DNA of 64,000 bases from Conus ventricosus (taxonomy: Eukaryota > Mollusca > Gastropoda > Neogastropoda > Conidae): the NCBI GenBank assembly GCA_018398815.1, contig CM031604.1, forward strand, positions 49,283,787 through 49,347,786, given 5' to 3'. Below are positions 44,564-57,772 of the stretch, piece after piece (positions within the stretch are counted from its first letter, which is position 1; the number at the start of each line of letters is the position of its first letter). The translations under genes were made by a program, and so were the position numbers. Under the pieces are notes generated by a model, which was not told where the DNA came from, made no database searches, and worked only from the letters and a program-made list of their open reading frames with translations.

Positions 44564-45056
44564 GTGATGAATTTGTTTCTCAGTTGCTACAGTCCTATAT
44601 CTTTTATTGCGACAACAAATCTGTGATGAACTTGTGTTTCTCAGTTGCTACTGTCCCATATCATATCTTTGCACCATCATTCCTCACAGCTTCACTCACA
44701 TCCTCCCCTCTCCTTCATTAAATCTCCACCACATCCCATTAAGAAGATCTACGAGCTTTCTTTTGGGATTATCAGATTTGCATAGAGCATCAGATTGTTT
44801 TCATCACCATGAGACACATATGGCAGCATGAACAGAGAGGACAACAGACAAAGGATTGTGACAAACTCATGTCAGTTCCTCAGAGCTCTTGTGCAGTTTT
44901 AAACGGTAGCACATCACAGATTTCTTTTATGTGCCTCAGAATTGCCTGATTTGAGCCAATCATTAATATCAAGCACCATGAATTTGCTCTTAATGTACTT
45001 TTCACCTTGTGGATACACTCTGTGTATACTGTATAAACTAGAGAAATGTGTGAATT

Positions 45057-45057
<1 letters not shown>

Positions 45058-45091
<34 letters not shown>

Positions 45092-45095
45092 AAAG

Positions 45096-45140
<45 letters not shown>

Positions 45141-45340
45141 TGTGTGTGTGATATGACAATGTCTAAGTCTGTGTGACTGAGTGTGTGTGTGTATGTGTGT
45201 GTGTGTGTGTGAGATATGACAGTATGTTGGTGTGTGGTGTGTGGTGTGTGTGTGGTGTGTGTGACTGTGTATGTGTGTGAGTGTGTGTGTACATGTATAT
45301 GACAGTTTAGTGTGTGTGTGTGTGTGTACACATGTATATA
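45058..45340. repeat. (AG)n and interrupted (TG)n microsatellite
   Basis: AG repeats, then TG repeats broken by atatgacaatgtc-like spacers (repeated at 45150, 45214 and 45296). The frames here are repeat shadows. Confidence 0.9.
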
Positions 45341-45399
45341 TGACAGTTTAGTGTTGCATGTGTGTGAGCATCTGACGTTTGTGACATTTTCACTCATCT

Positions 45400-46550
45400 T
45401 TCGGAGTGTTTTCGTTTGTTTTTTTGTTTTTTTTTTGATTGAGGTGAAATGTGTCATCTGTGTGTGTGTCTTTTGTCTATGTCCCTGGGGGGGGTTGGAC
45501 CTTGTCGGGTCGGGGTTTGCGTGGTCCAGTGATCCTTTGGCTAGTTAAGGGGGGGGCCTCAATCTTGGGAGAAGGCGGGTTTTTTTCCATGCTTGTGGGC
45601 CTAGGGGTGAAGATCTGTAGGGCCTAAGCGAAACGTGGTAAGAAGTTGTGCCCCGGGTGGGGCTTCCCATTAGATAGGCTAAGGGGGGATCCTACTAAAG
45701 TAACCCCCTTTCCCTTTTCTTGTTTTCTCCCTCCTTATTTGGCCCTTTTCTTCTTCGTCCCCCCTTTAAAAGTTTTCTTTTACACACCCTTTTTTTTTTG
45801 GGGGTTCTCCTTAAGACCCCCGCTTTGCGTGGGTGCGACCTTTTCGGAGGGGAATGAGATCCGGGTGGTTAGAGAGCCGCGCTCTCAACACATCACTTTG
45901 GTGGCCCTCCCTAGACAGGGAGTACATTTTGGGCCCCGGGGTACTAATCGGTCCCCTTCGGGGGGCGGGGTCAGACAGGCAGTTCCCTGTGGCCAGGTAA
46001 ACCCCTGCGTGTCGCTCTCTGCCCCCGGAGTTTGGCATGATCGGGGGGAAAGGGGGGTGTGGGGTTTTTTTTGTGTTTATCCCCGAAGCCGGGAAAGGGG
46101 TCAAGACATTTTTTTTTCTTGGCCCTGGCCCTTAGTTGGACTAAGGTGGGTGGGTAAGGGGGGATAATCACAATAAACTAAATATGACTTTTTTAAAAAA
46201 AAATTTCCCCCAAAAAGGAAAGGAAGGCAGCATCCCTTTTCGGGGGATTGCAACAGTAGTGACTCCTACCGATTTCGACAGAAGACGGGTTTTTTTGGGT
46301 TCCCTGGCTGTGTGGAGGGGACGGGGGGGAAAACCCCCTTTCCTTGGCCCTTTCCCATTAAAAAAGGGGTTTTTTAAAGGGTTACAGGTGCCCCCTCGGT
46401 CATCAAAGGTAGGAATGGCCATTTCCTTAAAAGAAAAAAAAAAAATCCGAACGCGCAGAAAGAAACAAAATTTGTGGACGGGGAGATCAGGTAACTCCCC
46501 AAAACAATTAAATTCATCGAAAGGCGTGATTCGTTGCCGGGATTTATTGG
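45400..46550. other. Low-accuracy sequence upstream of LINE
   Basis: Homopolymer-laden text rich in runs of G, C, T and A, unlike the flanks. It may be the 5' UTR and start of the LINE that follows. No frame is convincing on its own. Confidence 0.5.
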
Positions 46551-49500
46551 GTTTCAGGGGCAGAAATTAAGACGGAGCTGGCGCCCAGGGTGTGACGGAG
46601 GTGCGCAGGGTGACGATAAAGAAAGGTTAGAGGAGGGGCCCAAAAACACCCTCTTTTTGACCTTCTGCAACCCTGTGCTGCCCCCGGGTAAAAAAGTCGG
46701 CTACCTTAATGTTCATGTTCAGTGTATTTTGCCGTCCCCTTGAGGTGCTTCATTTTGCCGAGGTTTGGCCGCGGGCCCGTTTTTGGGGAAAGGAGGTTGG
46801 GGGTATTTGCGAAGAAACCCATGATGGGCCGGCAAAGACCCGGCCCCATTGTGCAAAACCTTGGTGGCGCCATCCCCCCTCTTCACGAAACTGTCCTCTT
46901 TGGATTCGGGGAATCTGCCATTAACGGCCCCCCCCAAAAAAAAAAGATCCGTTTTTTGAACCCCGGAAAAGGGTGGGGGCAGTCAGACGCGACAGTTTTT
47001 CCCTATGCTTGGCTGTCAAAAAAGTCCCCATATTTCCTACTGGGTCGTCTGCGCCAGACTGTGAATTCATTTTTTTCGAAGACATTGCAAGTAAGATCTG
47101 TCAGTTTGGGGGAAATCCACCACCTTCCACCCAAATTGAATCCCCCTGGGGGCAAAAAAATCCGCCACCCCCAGATCCCCACGGTCTACAACATTGCTGG
47201 GGGCAGATTAAAAAAAAACCAGCACCCGACCTAAAACTCCTCGCCCAGTGCCCGGCGGGAAAGGGAGTTCAACCCAGGTGGAAAGGGGGGAGATGAAAAG
47301 GGAAGCCTCCCCCGTCTCCAAAATCCGACCACCTTCACCTGTTGGCAATTGCCGAATCTGAAGACCACATAGTCCAGAAAAATTGCAAAATAAATTCACC
47401 CCTTTTAAAAGGGGACGTTGAAGGGGAGTGACCTGTTTTCTCTCCTTTTCGCCTCTGCACCAGGGATAGTCAATATTCCATTGGAATACCCGTGGTCTAA
47501 ATTAAAACTTTAGGAGCTGCGCTTCTGTGTCAATCTCAAAAACCCTTCCGTCTGGCTCTTCGGGAAACTAAATTAAAAGCCAGAAGCCTTACTCTTTCGG
47601 GCTTTAATATTCTTTCAAAACCGCAAACCATCTCCTAGGACGTCGGGCGGTGTTCCCTTCTAAAAAACCTGCTGTATTTCCTGTGTCTTCTACCCCCTTT
47701 CGGGCTGTGCTGCGAGGCACCCTCCACAAGACTGTGACAATTTTTTTTATCCCCCACTTCTGCCCCGGTTTGTCGTCAGGCCCTTGTCAGTGTGGGAGAA
47801 TTTCCCTCGCCCTTTTTTTTGTTTTTGGGTGACTTTAACGGTACAATCCTTTTTGGGGTAGTGCCGGTACGTCCCCCGAGGTTGCTGATTGGGGAGTCCT
47901 TTCGATTTGGGATTTGTGTTGTCTGAACGAGGATTGCAATTCCTCCCTTTCAAGGTTTTCACTTTGTGTTTAGATTTGTCGGCTGTGACCCCTCGTGGTC
48001 AGGGACTATGAGTGGTCTGTCCATGCGTCTGCAGGGGGAAAGTGCCCATTTCCTGTCCTTCTACAACCTGTTTAACTGAACACGTCTCTGCTTCAGCCTA
48101 AATTATAAGAAAGAAGGGGATCTTTTTGCGCCATTTTTTTAAAGGAGCCCGGACACTGTTTTCTTCGAGTCCGGCCCCAGCGATTTTGACTATACTAGAA
48201 AAAATGTGCTAAAGCCTGTTTTCCATGTTTTCGACATACTTCAAATGCCAAAAACACCGGGTTTGTTCAGATTGCCAAAAAATTTCCAAGCCCAAAAAAA
48301 GGGCTCAGCGTCGGGTTACCATCGCCCTTCGGGTCCCACGCCGACCCCACAAAAACTCCGTGCCAAACGAACACACTTTTAAAATCAGTAAACGTCGGCC
48401 CGGGGGAAAGTTTTGCTCCGGGCTGCATCGAAAACTTCCAAAAAAAGTGTGGAACATCTTAAAAAAATAAAGGGGAAAAAACCCCTTTGTCCCACTGTGA
48501 CCTCTAAAGTTTTCGGCTCTTTAAAAACAAAAAAAAAGCGTGCTAATTGTTTTGTTCAACCTTGAAAAAAATTCCCCCTCTTCTAACAAATCGCCACTTT
48601 TGTCAAAAACAAAGCCCTTAAAGAAAAAATCCCCTGCACTTTTCATCCCACCAAAAGGAAAACTACAATCTTCCCTTTAAAGTTAAACGAGTGAAATTGC
48701 CTTTCTTTCTTGCAGCGATTCCCCTCCAGGGATGATGACATTCATTTCAACTGTTAAACATTTTCCCCAAAAAGGTCCTGAACATATGCTACAGGTATAC
48801 AACCTGTGTGGATAAGGTTGCTTTCCCCCCTCTTGGGGGAAAGCCTCATTTTCCCATCCCCAAACCTGGAAAAGATCTTTCTAATCCTTTAAATTTCCGT
48901 CCCCTAGCTTTGCCAGTGTGTCTGTAAATTGATGGAAAAAAAAGGTCATGCTGGTCATGTGGAAAATCGAAACGATGGGCCCTTTTTGGGGAAAGAACAG
49001 TGGGTTTCCGCAAACACGGAGTCAGTTGACCCCTTTGATTCGTTGGAATTCACTTAGGAACGCCTTTCTGAACAAACAGCTTTCCTGGCAATTTTCTTTG
49101 TTTGGAGAAAGGTACGTCCCTGGAAGCGGGGTACTTTTGATCTCCCCGATCTGGGTTTTCGAGGTCATCTTGTTTTTATCAAATTTTTTTTTAGAACGAC
49201 TTTTTCAGGTTTTGGGTTGGCACCACTCTCTTGTGTCCCCGGCAGGGTTGGGTGTTCCCCAGGGGGGTATGCTCCTGCCCTTTAGTTAAAATCAACAAAT
49301 TTGAAATCAGTTTAGAGGGTTCAGACTGCCATTTTTGGGGATGATTTCGCTGTCTACCAAATGGAAGCTGTACCCCCCAGTGTCCACGCAGGGTCCAGCT
49401 TTGGTAGATAAAATCCTCGATGGGCGGATGAAAAAAGGTTTCACCTTTTCCCAACAAAGCGTGTATTCATTCCATAATTTCCGTCAGTTTTTCCCGATCC

Positions 49501-51110
49501 TGAATTCAAATAGGGGGAAATCTTCCATTCCGCGTTTAAAAAGGGGCCCAAATTTTTGGGGGGCTTTTTGACCCCAAAAATGAACTTTTTCAGCCCCATC
49601 AAAAACCTCAAAATTCTTTCCCAAAAATTGATTTCTGGGGTCTAGGCACCTGAGGGGGCTGATAAGAAAATTTGTGCACCTTTCAGAATTGGTCCGTTCC
49701 CAAATGGACTAAGGTTGGTGTGTAGGCTCTGCCGTCTTCTTACCTCAAAACTTGGGGCCTATCCACCATCAAGGGCTTTGTCTCTGTTTGGAGCGTTCCG
49801 CACCCCCCTTGTACACCTGTCCGAGGGGGCGAAACCCTTATTGCCAACGAGGCTGAACTGTCTTTTAAATTTTTATATCCGATGTTTTTCAGAACCGCAA
49901 ATCCCGCCTTATGGGTCTTTGACCCCCTTCCAAAAATAAATTTTAAAACAACCCTAAATGATTCCGCCCTTTTGGGCTTCGTATGCAGCCTCCGTGCGGA
50001 ATGCAGGTCTAAAACCTGGGGTTTTTCCCTTTTTCCCGTTTCCGGTCAACCTCCGTGGCTTTTTTACACCAGGATTGTTTCGACTTGCAGCTTTTCCAAG
50101 GTCTACCAGTCTTGGCGTCAAGGGATTGTATGCTGACCTTGTTTAAATTCCAATCCCATCAAAAAGTTTTCATGACGGTTCCCAAATCTAGGTGGGGTGG
50201 GCCCGTGCAGCTACGCCCTGGGGTCCTTCCAGATACTGTTGGAACAATCCATTCCCATGTTCTGTCTATTTTGCTAACTATGCTTTGTTTTGGCTTTTAA
50301 TAAACCACCTTTTTCAAAGGGGACTTTCTGGTTCTGTCGGATTCGCTGTCAGCTTTTGGGAACCTATGGCCGCAACCTTACATCCAAAACTTTTGCATTT
50401 CTTTGAAATTTTTGCAGTTGGGAAAACGGACGGTTAAACTTACTCTTGCTTTTGGGGGCCTGGGCATGTTGGCATCGGCGGGAACGAAATGGGGATGTTT
50501 AGCCAAGAAGCCACAAGGGGAGAAAATGTCCCCCAAATTTTATCCCTGTTAATTGAAACCCAAAGTTAACGATTATGTGAGGACCTGGGAGGGTTGGGAA
50601 CACACAGACAGTAACAAACTCTTTCAGATCGTCCAAACCTTAAGGACTTCCCCCATCCGTCGGGAGGGGTAAAGAGGAAACGGTTCTGTGCCCGGGTGCA
50701 CAACGGCCTTGTATTTAAAACCCCTTTACCTTTTAAAGAGTGGGGGAAAAAGCCCGTGGTGTTCCATGTCATGGCCCTCACAATGAACAGTTCTTTTTGA
50801 GTGGGTTGGGGTTGCACGTGTGAGCACAAACATTTTACAGCGGAGTCCATGAAGATCCCGTTCAGCCCGTGTGATCCCTTTAATTTTGAGAGGATTAAAA
50901 TTTTTTTTATCTGTTTAAAATTTTTCGAAAAAAGATTTTTAACAAGTTTTTTGGTGCGTTTTTAACGTGTTATTTAATGGATTATGAAAGTGGGTTTTTT
51001 TTTTTTTTTTTTTTTTTTTTTATGAAAAGGGGGGTTTATTTTAACGTGGTGCAGCCCTGTTGGCCCTTTGCGGGCGGCTGGGCTATAAGCAAAATTATCT
51101 TATCTTATCT
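46551..51110 (+). mobile_element. Jockey-type LINE, near full length but error-ridden
   Basis: Pieces appear in order but in shifting frames. ORF1 spans about 46.6-47.4 kb with remnants of cysteine-rich knuckles (PLRCFILPRFGRGPVF near 46735 and the segment to 46925). ORF2 follows: an endonuclease with GDFNG near 47827, a basic segment KISKRRPGGKFCSGLHRKLP at about 48390-48450, reverse transcriptase from PIPKPGKDLSNPLNFRPLAL (about 48855-48912) through GVPQGGML at about 49250-49275, and RNase H with PGHVGIGGNE near 50460-50490. The 3' tail ends ggctataagcaaaattatct plus (TATCT)n at about 51110. The order EN-RT-RNase H fits Jockey/LOA/I-like LINEs. The damage looks like sequencing error as well as decay. 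Confidence 0.7.
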
Positions 51111-52689
51111 TTTCTGTCTGTCTTTTTTGTGTGGTGTGTTGTAAGAGAAGAGAGAGTAAAGCATTTCAAATATGTGTTGGTTTGTTCTTTTTTTTAAATT
51201 TTTTTTTAAGCTCTTTGATTTATTTGTGATTCTGCCATGTTTCCGTTTCGCTTTGCCTTTGGTGGCATTTTTCCCCATGCCAAATGCACATAAATGAATG
51301 CCGTGTATGGTGCCCGTGTCATTGAGTCCAAAATTACTTGTCTTAAAATTAACCAGAAGTTTATCATTCACATTCTGAATGAATTTTGGTGGCGTGGACA
51401 GGGGCGATTTGTTGATTCTGCTTTCCATATGAAAGAGTGAGAGAGAGAAGGCCCAAATAAAACCCCCCTTTAAATTTCAGCAACACTGCATGACACTATT
51501 TACAGCCCGGTTAAAGGTTTGATATGTGACTTTCTGTTTTAAAAAGAATTGAAAAATACTGTGGCATGTGGCCTGATTACTTATTCTGCTTCTAGTTCTG
51601 CCCCCCCCCCCCCCCCCCCCTCCCTTTTTTTTTTCTTTGCTTTGTAAAAAATGGAAAATAAGGAAAGAAAAGGGAAACCACTGGCATAAAAGCTCTGTGT
51701 TTTCTGTTGGGGCCCTTTGGGTCAGTTTGGGAAGTGCACTTTTTCTCAGAAAGAATACCAATTTGCCCCCCCTAACCCCCACCCCATTCTCGGACAAAAA
51801 TTTTCCCGTCCCCGCATATATATGTATATGCCATACACATGTGCACGACACGACACCTCACGACACCCCAAAAAGAACGCTGCACACGTGCGCAATACAT
51901 CCCTGCAGCATGAGGCCAAAGTTTCTGCGCGCGCGCCCCACCACAACACACACAACACCACCTGAAAAGCACAAACACACACACACCCCACTTCATAAAT
52001 TTATCAAACTTTTTTTTTTTCCCCCCCCTTTTGGACAGTAACGCCGACTGTAACGGGCGGGGAGGGAGTTATGGTCGAGGTGAAGGTGATCGGTACGGCG
52101 CCCTTCAGGAGCAGCGGCCCCAACCCCTGCCCCCGACCTTTAATCCACATCCAATTCGGCACACCAACCTTCTCTGCAGGTGGTGGCGGCCAACATCCAC
52201 GCTGTGAGGGGCCCGTTGGTGCTGTATATGGGGTCCCGGGGCAGGGCACACTGGTTTATGGGGCACATGGGGAGCAGAGAGCAAAGGGGAAGAGGGGAGG
52301 AAAGGGAGGGAGTCGGTTAAAAGATTGCAAAAGGGAAATTCTTATTTTTGAGGGTGTTTTATGTGTGTGTGGGGAGGTTGTGTGTGTGTCTGAAAAACAC
52401 CAAAAAAAATTAGGATTGGCGAGGTGTTTTTTGGTGAAAGCTAAAAATTTTTAGGGCTTCCCCTTGTTTGTTCTCAAAATGTGCGCAACCCCGGAAGCAT
52501 TGTGGGATCAGTTCTAATGGGTGTCTAAGATGCTTGAGATCCAAACATGGAATTTTGGTGCAGTTTTATTCCCACCTTAGAACTGGTGGTTTTTGGACAC
52601 CCGCCCGCCGCCCCCCCCCCCCCCCCCCCCTCCCCTTCTTCCCCTTTCCATCTCACCTCCAACCACCTCCTCCTTCCCTTCTTTCCTCC
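51111..52689. other. Non-coding low-accuracy intronic DNA
   Basis: It contains poly-C/poly-T runs at 51601-51632, CA-rich sequence at 51930-51985 and a poly-C run at 52612-52632. No protein-like frame persists, and quality resembles that of the LINE upstream. Confidence 0.5.
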
Positions 52690-53147
52690 TACCCCAGGTT
52701 TGATAACTGTATATTGAAAGAAAGTTGGGTGAGGAGATGGGAGAATGAGGGGGCTGTATGGGCCAAGACCATGGTTTGCCAAAAGGACAGTGAAATGGAG
52801 GGTGGGGAAACTGTTCAGGCTGATAACTCTGGTTTGCCAACTGTACACTGAAACAGAAAGTGTGTGTGTGTGGGTGGGGGGGGGAGGGGGGGGTTCAAGC
52901 TGGTAACTCTGGTTTGCCAACTGTACACTGAAACAGAAAGTGGGGGGAGCTGTTCAAGCTGATGAATCTGGTTTGCCATTTATACACTTAAACAGAGGGC
53001 AGGAGAACTGTTCAGGTTTGTAACCTGATTTGTCAACTGTGCACTGAAACAAAGTGTGGGGAACTGTTCGGCTGATAGTCCTGATTTGTCAACTGTACAC
53101 TGAAACAAAGTGTGGGGAACTGTTCGGCTGGTTGTCCTGATTTGTCA
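52690..53147. repeat. Minisatellite, ~58-bp monomer, about 7 copies
   Basis: The unit contains ggtttgccaactgtacactg, then aaacagaaagtgtgggg and ctgttcaggctgataact. The copies toward 53140 are the most alike. Frames with repeated PEQF/ANQSYQ-like text on the minus strand derive from it. Confidence 0.75.
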
Positions 53148-53457
53148 GACCCATGCAAGAAGCTGTTATTAAAAGTTGGGACACTGATCATCAAGCTGAG
53201 GGTGGATGCACATATTCTGAACTAGAAAATGATGAGGTAGAAAATGATGAGGTATTTTGTTGTTGTTTTTATTTTGTTTAATTACAAAGTAGAGATTTTG
53301 AAATTGTTGAGGTCATGGTTGAGTTGATAGCAGGTGTGAATTACTAGAGTAGAAAAAATAATGTTTGTAATTAGGAAAAAAATTATAATAAGCAGGCTAT
53401 CAACTTTTTCCTAAAGACAAACATTAAGACCTAAGTGATATCCAGGTGAAAAATGAC

Positions 53458-54574
53458 ACTGGTAACATTCTATGACTGTGCTGAAAGGCTATGACTGGTA
53501 ACATTCTATGACTGTGCTGAAAGGCTACGACTGGTAGCATTCTATGACTGTGCTGAAAGGCTATGACTGGTAGCATTCTATGACTGTGCTGAAAGGCTAC
53601 GACTGGTAGCATTCTATGACTGTGCTGAAAGGCTACGACTGGTAGCATTCTATGACTGTGCTGAAAGGCTATGACTGGTAGCATTCTATGACTGTGCTGA
53701 AAGGCTATGACTGGTAACATTCTATGACTGTGCAGAAAGGCTATGACTGGTAACATTCTATGACTGTGCTGAAAGGCTATGACTGGTAACATTCTATGAC
53801 TGTGCAGAAAGGCTACGACTGGTAGCATTCTATGACTGTGCTGAAAGGCTATGACTGGTAGCATTCTATGACTGTGCTGAAAGGCTATGACTGGTAGCAT
53901 TCTATGACTGTGCTGAAAGGCTATGACTGGTAGCAATCTATGATTGTGCCGAAAGGCTATGACTGGTAACATTCTATGACTGTGCCGAAAGGCTATGACT
54001 GGTAACATTCTATGACTGTGCTGAAAGGCTATGACTGGTAGCATTCTATGACTGTGCCGAAAGGCTATGACTGGTAGCATTCTATGACTGTGCCGAAAGG
54101 CTATGACTGGTAGCATTCTATGACTGTGCCGAAAGGCTATGACTGGTAGCATTCTATGACTGTGCCGAAAGGCTATGACTGGTAACATTCTATGACTGTG
54201 CTGAAAGGCTATGACTGGTAGCATTCTATGACTGTGCTGAAAGGCTATGACTGGTAGCATTCTATGACTGTGCTGAAAGGCTATGACTGGTAGCATTCTA
54301 TGACTGTGCTGAAAGGCTATGACTGGTAGCATTCTATGACTGTGCTGAAAGGCTATGACTGGTAACATTCTATGACTGTGCCGAAAGGCTATGACTGGTA
54401 ACATTCTATGACTGTGCTGAAAGGCTATGACTGGTAACATTCTATGACTGTGCTGAAAGGCTATGACTGGTAACATTCTATGACTGCAGAAAGGCTACGA
54501 CTGGTAACATTCTATGACTGTGCTGAAAGGCTATGACTGGTAACATTCTATGACTGCAGAAAGGCTACGACTGG
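53458..54574. repeat. Satellite array, 36-bp monomer, about 31 copies
   Basis: The monomer begins gactggtaacattcta and then reads tgactgtgctgaaaggctat, with variants at about four positions. A few shorter units with tgactgcagaaaggctac (34 bp) appear near the right edge. Being a multiple of three, it leaves an open minus-strand frame of 350 residues with a 12-residue repeat (MLPVIAFQHSHR); this is not evidence of a protein. The array continues after the LTR element at 62757. Confidence 0.95.
54570..54574 (+). repeat. LTR element target duplication, left copy
   Basis: The bases actgg before the LTR recur at 62757-62761 right after the element; both lie in the satellite monomer. Five bases is usual for Ty3/Gypsy integration. 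Confidence 0.8.
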
Positions 54575-56743
54575 TGTCACGACCGACCCCTGGAGGTCTG
54601 CCCTGACAGGATCGGTCTAGGTGGGAGTGAAGGGAGTGACTGACCTCACACGCTCCGCAAGAGACCACACAATAAAGATTACGATACAACACCCCATTTA
54701 TTCACACCAGCAAAATAAACATTCCAACACACGCACCATGCACGATCACAATAAAGCACTCCAACGCACACAACATGCACAATCACGATCAAGCACTCCA
54801 ACGCACACAACATGCACAATCACGATCAAGCACTCCAACGCACACAACATGCACAATCACAATCAAGCACTCCCACACCCACAACATGCACGATTATAAA
54901 TAAATATTTCGCCATACGACGTACACGATCACAATTACAGCACTCCAGCACATATGACATATACACAATTATAAAGGAATATTCCCAGTATCAATCCTTT
55001 CTCACACCATGGAGCGCGTCCACATCCTGCCCCTGTCAAGTCCGCAGGGAGCACCCTGTCGCACTAGGTGCTCCGAGCCGGACTGGTTCTCGCAGGGAGT
55101 CGCCCAAAGCCGACACCCTCGACTCCCAAGCGGGCAGTGAAGAGAGTGTCCCGGGGGGGGGGGGGGGGGGACGTAGCTGTTACTGGGGGTCCTGGACGGG
55201 GGTCCAGGCCGGCCAGTCAAGACGGCGGCTCTTCTAGCAGTCCACGGTCCCGACCAAGGCGTGGCCTCGACCAGCGCGTGGCACCATCCCGTCCGTGGTC
55301 TCAGCCAGAACGTGGCCTCGACCAGCACGTGGCACCATCCAGTTCGTACTCCAGGTGAAGCCCCCGGGAGGGGGGAGGACGTAGCTGGGAGGAGAGTCGG
55401 AGAGGAGGAAAAGAAGAAGGAAGGAGGAAGGAAGAAGGGTACTGGAACCCTGCCGTCAGTACCGTCTGACCATTGCTGTCAAGTCTTAACAGCCACTCGC
55501 ATGATGGGCGAGGGGAAGTGTATTAAACGCACACAGTAAATCCATTGCATCCAGTCTTCTCACACGATGCAGGTAAAAGACTGCATTAAATCAACAGGTT
55601 ATAAAACAAATATGAATTATCTTCACCCTTCTCTCACTCACGCTTAACGTTTCCTTCCTTAGAAATAAATCAACACAGCGACCATCGCTTAATAACTGCA
55701 CCACATTTGCAATAATAATTCAATGGCATAATTGTCACATTTTATAACACATTTCAAATAAACAAAATCTCCAACCATGCATCCGAACGACAAATTCATG
55801 CGTACGCACGCTCGTGAACATAAAACTCGTTTCCTTGCACACACAAACAGACGGTGGCCGAAGGATAAAAGTCCGGCGAATGTGACAGGGGCGGACGAGC
55901 GAGACCAAGCAAGTTCCAACCTGAATCGCCAGGTTCTCTCCTTCCCCACCGGCTACCGCATCACCAGATGGAAAAACAGGAGAAAGAATTTTTGGAATAA
56001 TTTAGAATGGCCAGGTTAAAGATGGAATTAACCAGAGAAAAGGTCTCACACAATATTTCTCTTACAATTTCGAAAACAAAGAGAAAATTGCGCAAAGCGA
56101 AGACGAAGCCGGCTAACACAACAAATCAAAACAAACAGACCACGAAATGATGCTTACCAGCTACCCGTGGGTGACCCCGAAGAGGCGGGTCAAAGGACTT
56201 CTCTCTACCCTCTGTCCAGTCGAGAGGACAGGAGGCGAAGATGCGGAAACAGAAGAAATGATGTCCCTCTCCTACAGGCCGACTGCAGGATTGAAAGTAC
56301 TGACTGTACTCTCGACGATAAGGTAAAGAACCAGGACTGGAGCAGGCGCCCCAGAGACATCTTCCGCTCGAGTGAAGAGCTAACCTCCCTCAGCAATGGC
56401 GGCCAACATGCCATGCTGCGTCACAGAGTGAGCATACTTCAAACTAAAAGGAACGAAGCACGTGCGACAGGTAAAAAGACAGGCGAGAGGCCGACAGACA
56501 GAAAGTTCGAGAGAAAGGTACCGGCCACCCGTGAACTTGCAGGATGAATAGCACGGGCGGTGGAATTAGAGAGAGAGAGAGAGAAAGCAAACCGAAGTTG
56601 AGCTGAACCACACCAAGGTGCAACTGCACCACAAGCCACCTAAGGGACGGGATACACGACAACAGCAACGACAATAAACAAATAAGTAATTCCGCCACCC
56701 TAGGTGGGTCGAACGTCGTAGGCCTCGTGACAAACTCGTGACA
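54575..56743 (-). repeat. LTR, 3' copy in element orientation
   Basis: 2169 bases. It contains four tandem copies of a unit with cactccaacgcacacaacat (54736-54890), a G-run at 55150-55170 and a GA-run at 56568-56584. It matches 60587-62756 along its whole length with only small differences, many of them indels. Confidence 0.9.
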
Positions 56744-56760
56744 AACCCCCTTCTAAAAGC
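56744..56760 (-). promoter_or_regulatory. Polypurine tract candidate
   Basis: On the minus strand the bases just before the 3' LTR read agaagggggttt, a purine-rich run adjoining the LTR start. It is where plus-strand DNA synthesis would be primed. Confidence 0.55.
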
Positions 56761-57090
56761 ATCTGTTTCTCTGAGATTACAGTGCTCTTTGAACCTTGTC
56801 GCATGTGCAACCTCACAACAATGGGACCGAACCCAACTCTCTGTGATCGACAGAGTACGATGAATCCAATACAAACATTCACGATGGAATCATACGGGGA
56901 AATACATAATACTACATATATCAAACAACTAAGCAAACTTCCAACATGAAAGTAACAATACGAACCATTGGTGATTCCCTACCATTAACATCACTGAAGT
57001 GAAAAAACTGTCACTGCACTGATACAGAGACCAAAAGGCGATATAACCCTGGTTGAGGGGAAGTGTCCCTCTGACTGATTTCCCAATGTG

Positions 57091-57285
57091 CTAACTACGG
57101 AGTCGGCTAAGATAGTCGGCATCCGTATTACAGGAACCCTTGATATGACGGAAAGTGAACGCATGACTCTGCAGCTCCACTGCCTAACTCATGAGTCGAC
57201 GACTGACTGGCCGGATCCGGTCCAGGCACTGGAGAGGATGATGATCGCTCTCCAGTACAAACTTCCGGCCGTACTTCTTCTTGGG
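57091..57285 (-). pseudogene. RNase H C-terminal fragment
   Basis: The frame reads YGRKFVLESDHHPLQCLDRI, then RPVSRRLMS, an in-frame TAG where a tryptophan is expected, and AVELQSHAFTFRHIKGSCNT and ADYLSRL to the stop at 57091-57093. This is the end of a Gypsy RNase H (the SDHHPL and DYLSR motifs). Its first part and the whole reverse transcriptase are missing; the fragment is joined directly to integrase. Confidence 0.75.
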
Positions 57286-57772
57286 CACGCCAGTGCGCGT
57301 CCAAATCTGCCTGAGAGATTCAGCAACAGTAGGGGCATCGATAGTCCTAAGCGGGACAGCCTCTGGGTATCGACTCGCAGATTCTACCACTACCGAAGTG
57401 TAGCGGTGACCGCGATCGGATGGAGGATTAATGGGTCTCACCAGGTCGACCCCAACCTTGCTGAAATGCCTCCCCAACCCGTGGCACTGACCCTAGGGGA
57501 ACACGCTTCAAGCGACCCTTAGGCGTTGTCCGTTGGCAGACATCGCAACTGCGGCAGTACTGCCTAACCTGCGAGTTCATCCTGGCCAGAAGAAGTCCTG
57601 TCTTACTCGCTCGAGAGTCCGCTTGGAGCCCATATGACCTGCCATGGGGGAATCGTGGGCCTGCCGGAGGAACAGATTCTCTCAAGCTTTGGGGAACGAC
57701 AAGCTGCTTGGCCACACGATCTGCCTGAGTGTAAACCCTAAAGAGGATCCCCTTGTGAAGCTTGAAGCTCAC
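57286..57772 (-). pseudogene. Integrase zinc finger and partial core
   Basis: Two overlapping frames. The first (57772-57428) begins FKLHKGILFRVYTQADRVAK and has CRSCDVCQRTTPKGRL, the CC half of the HHCC finger. The second (57477 down) has FSKVGVDLVRPINPPSDRGH, carrying the first catalytic aspartate, then ASRYPEAVPLRTIDAPTVAE and WTRTGVPK, where it stops abruptly. The second aspartate and the glutamate of the catalytic triad are not present, so this is inactive. Confidence 0.8.

Noticed and set aside
45646..46171. A 173-residue frame starting MCPGWGFPLDRL
   Set aside because: It falls in homopolymer-inflated sequence, has no known pattern, and changes frame with every run-length error.
53424..54476. 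A 350-residue minus-strand frame with a 12-residue repeat
   Set aside because: It is the translation of a 36-bp satellite. Any stop-free monomer of that length stays open, and the array loses the frame where 34-bp units occur.
55002..55358. Proline/arginine-rich frames in the LTRs
   Set aside because: They lie wholly in the LTR, break at the G-run and differ between the two LTR copies through indels.
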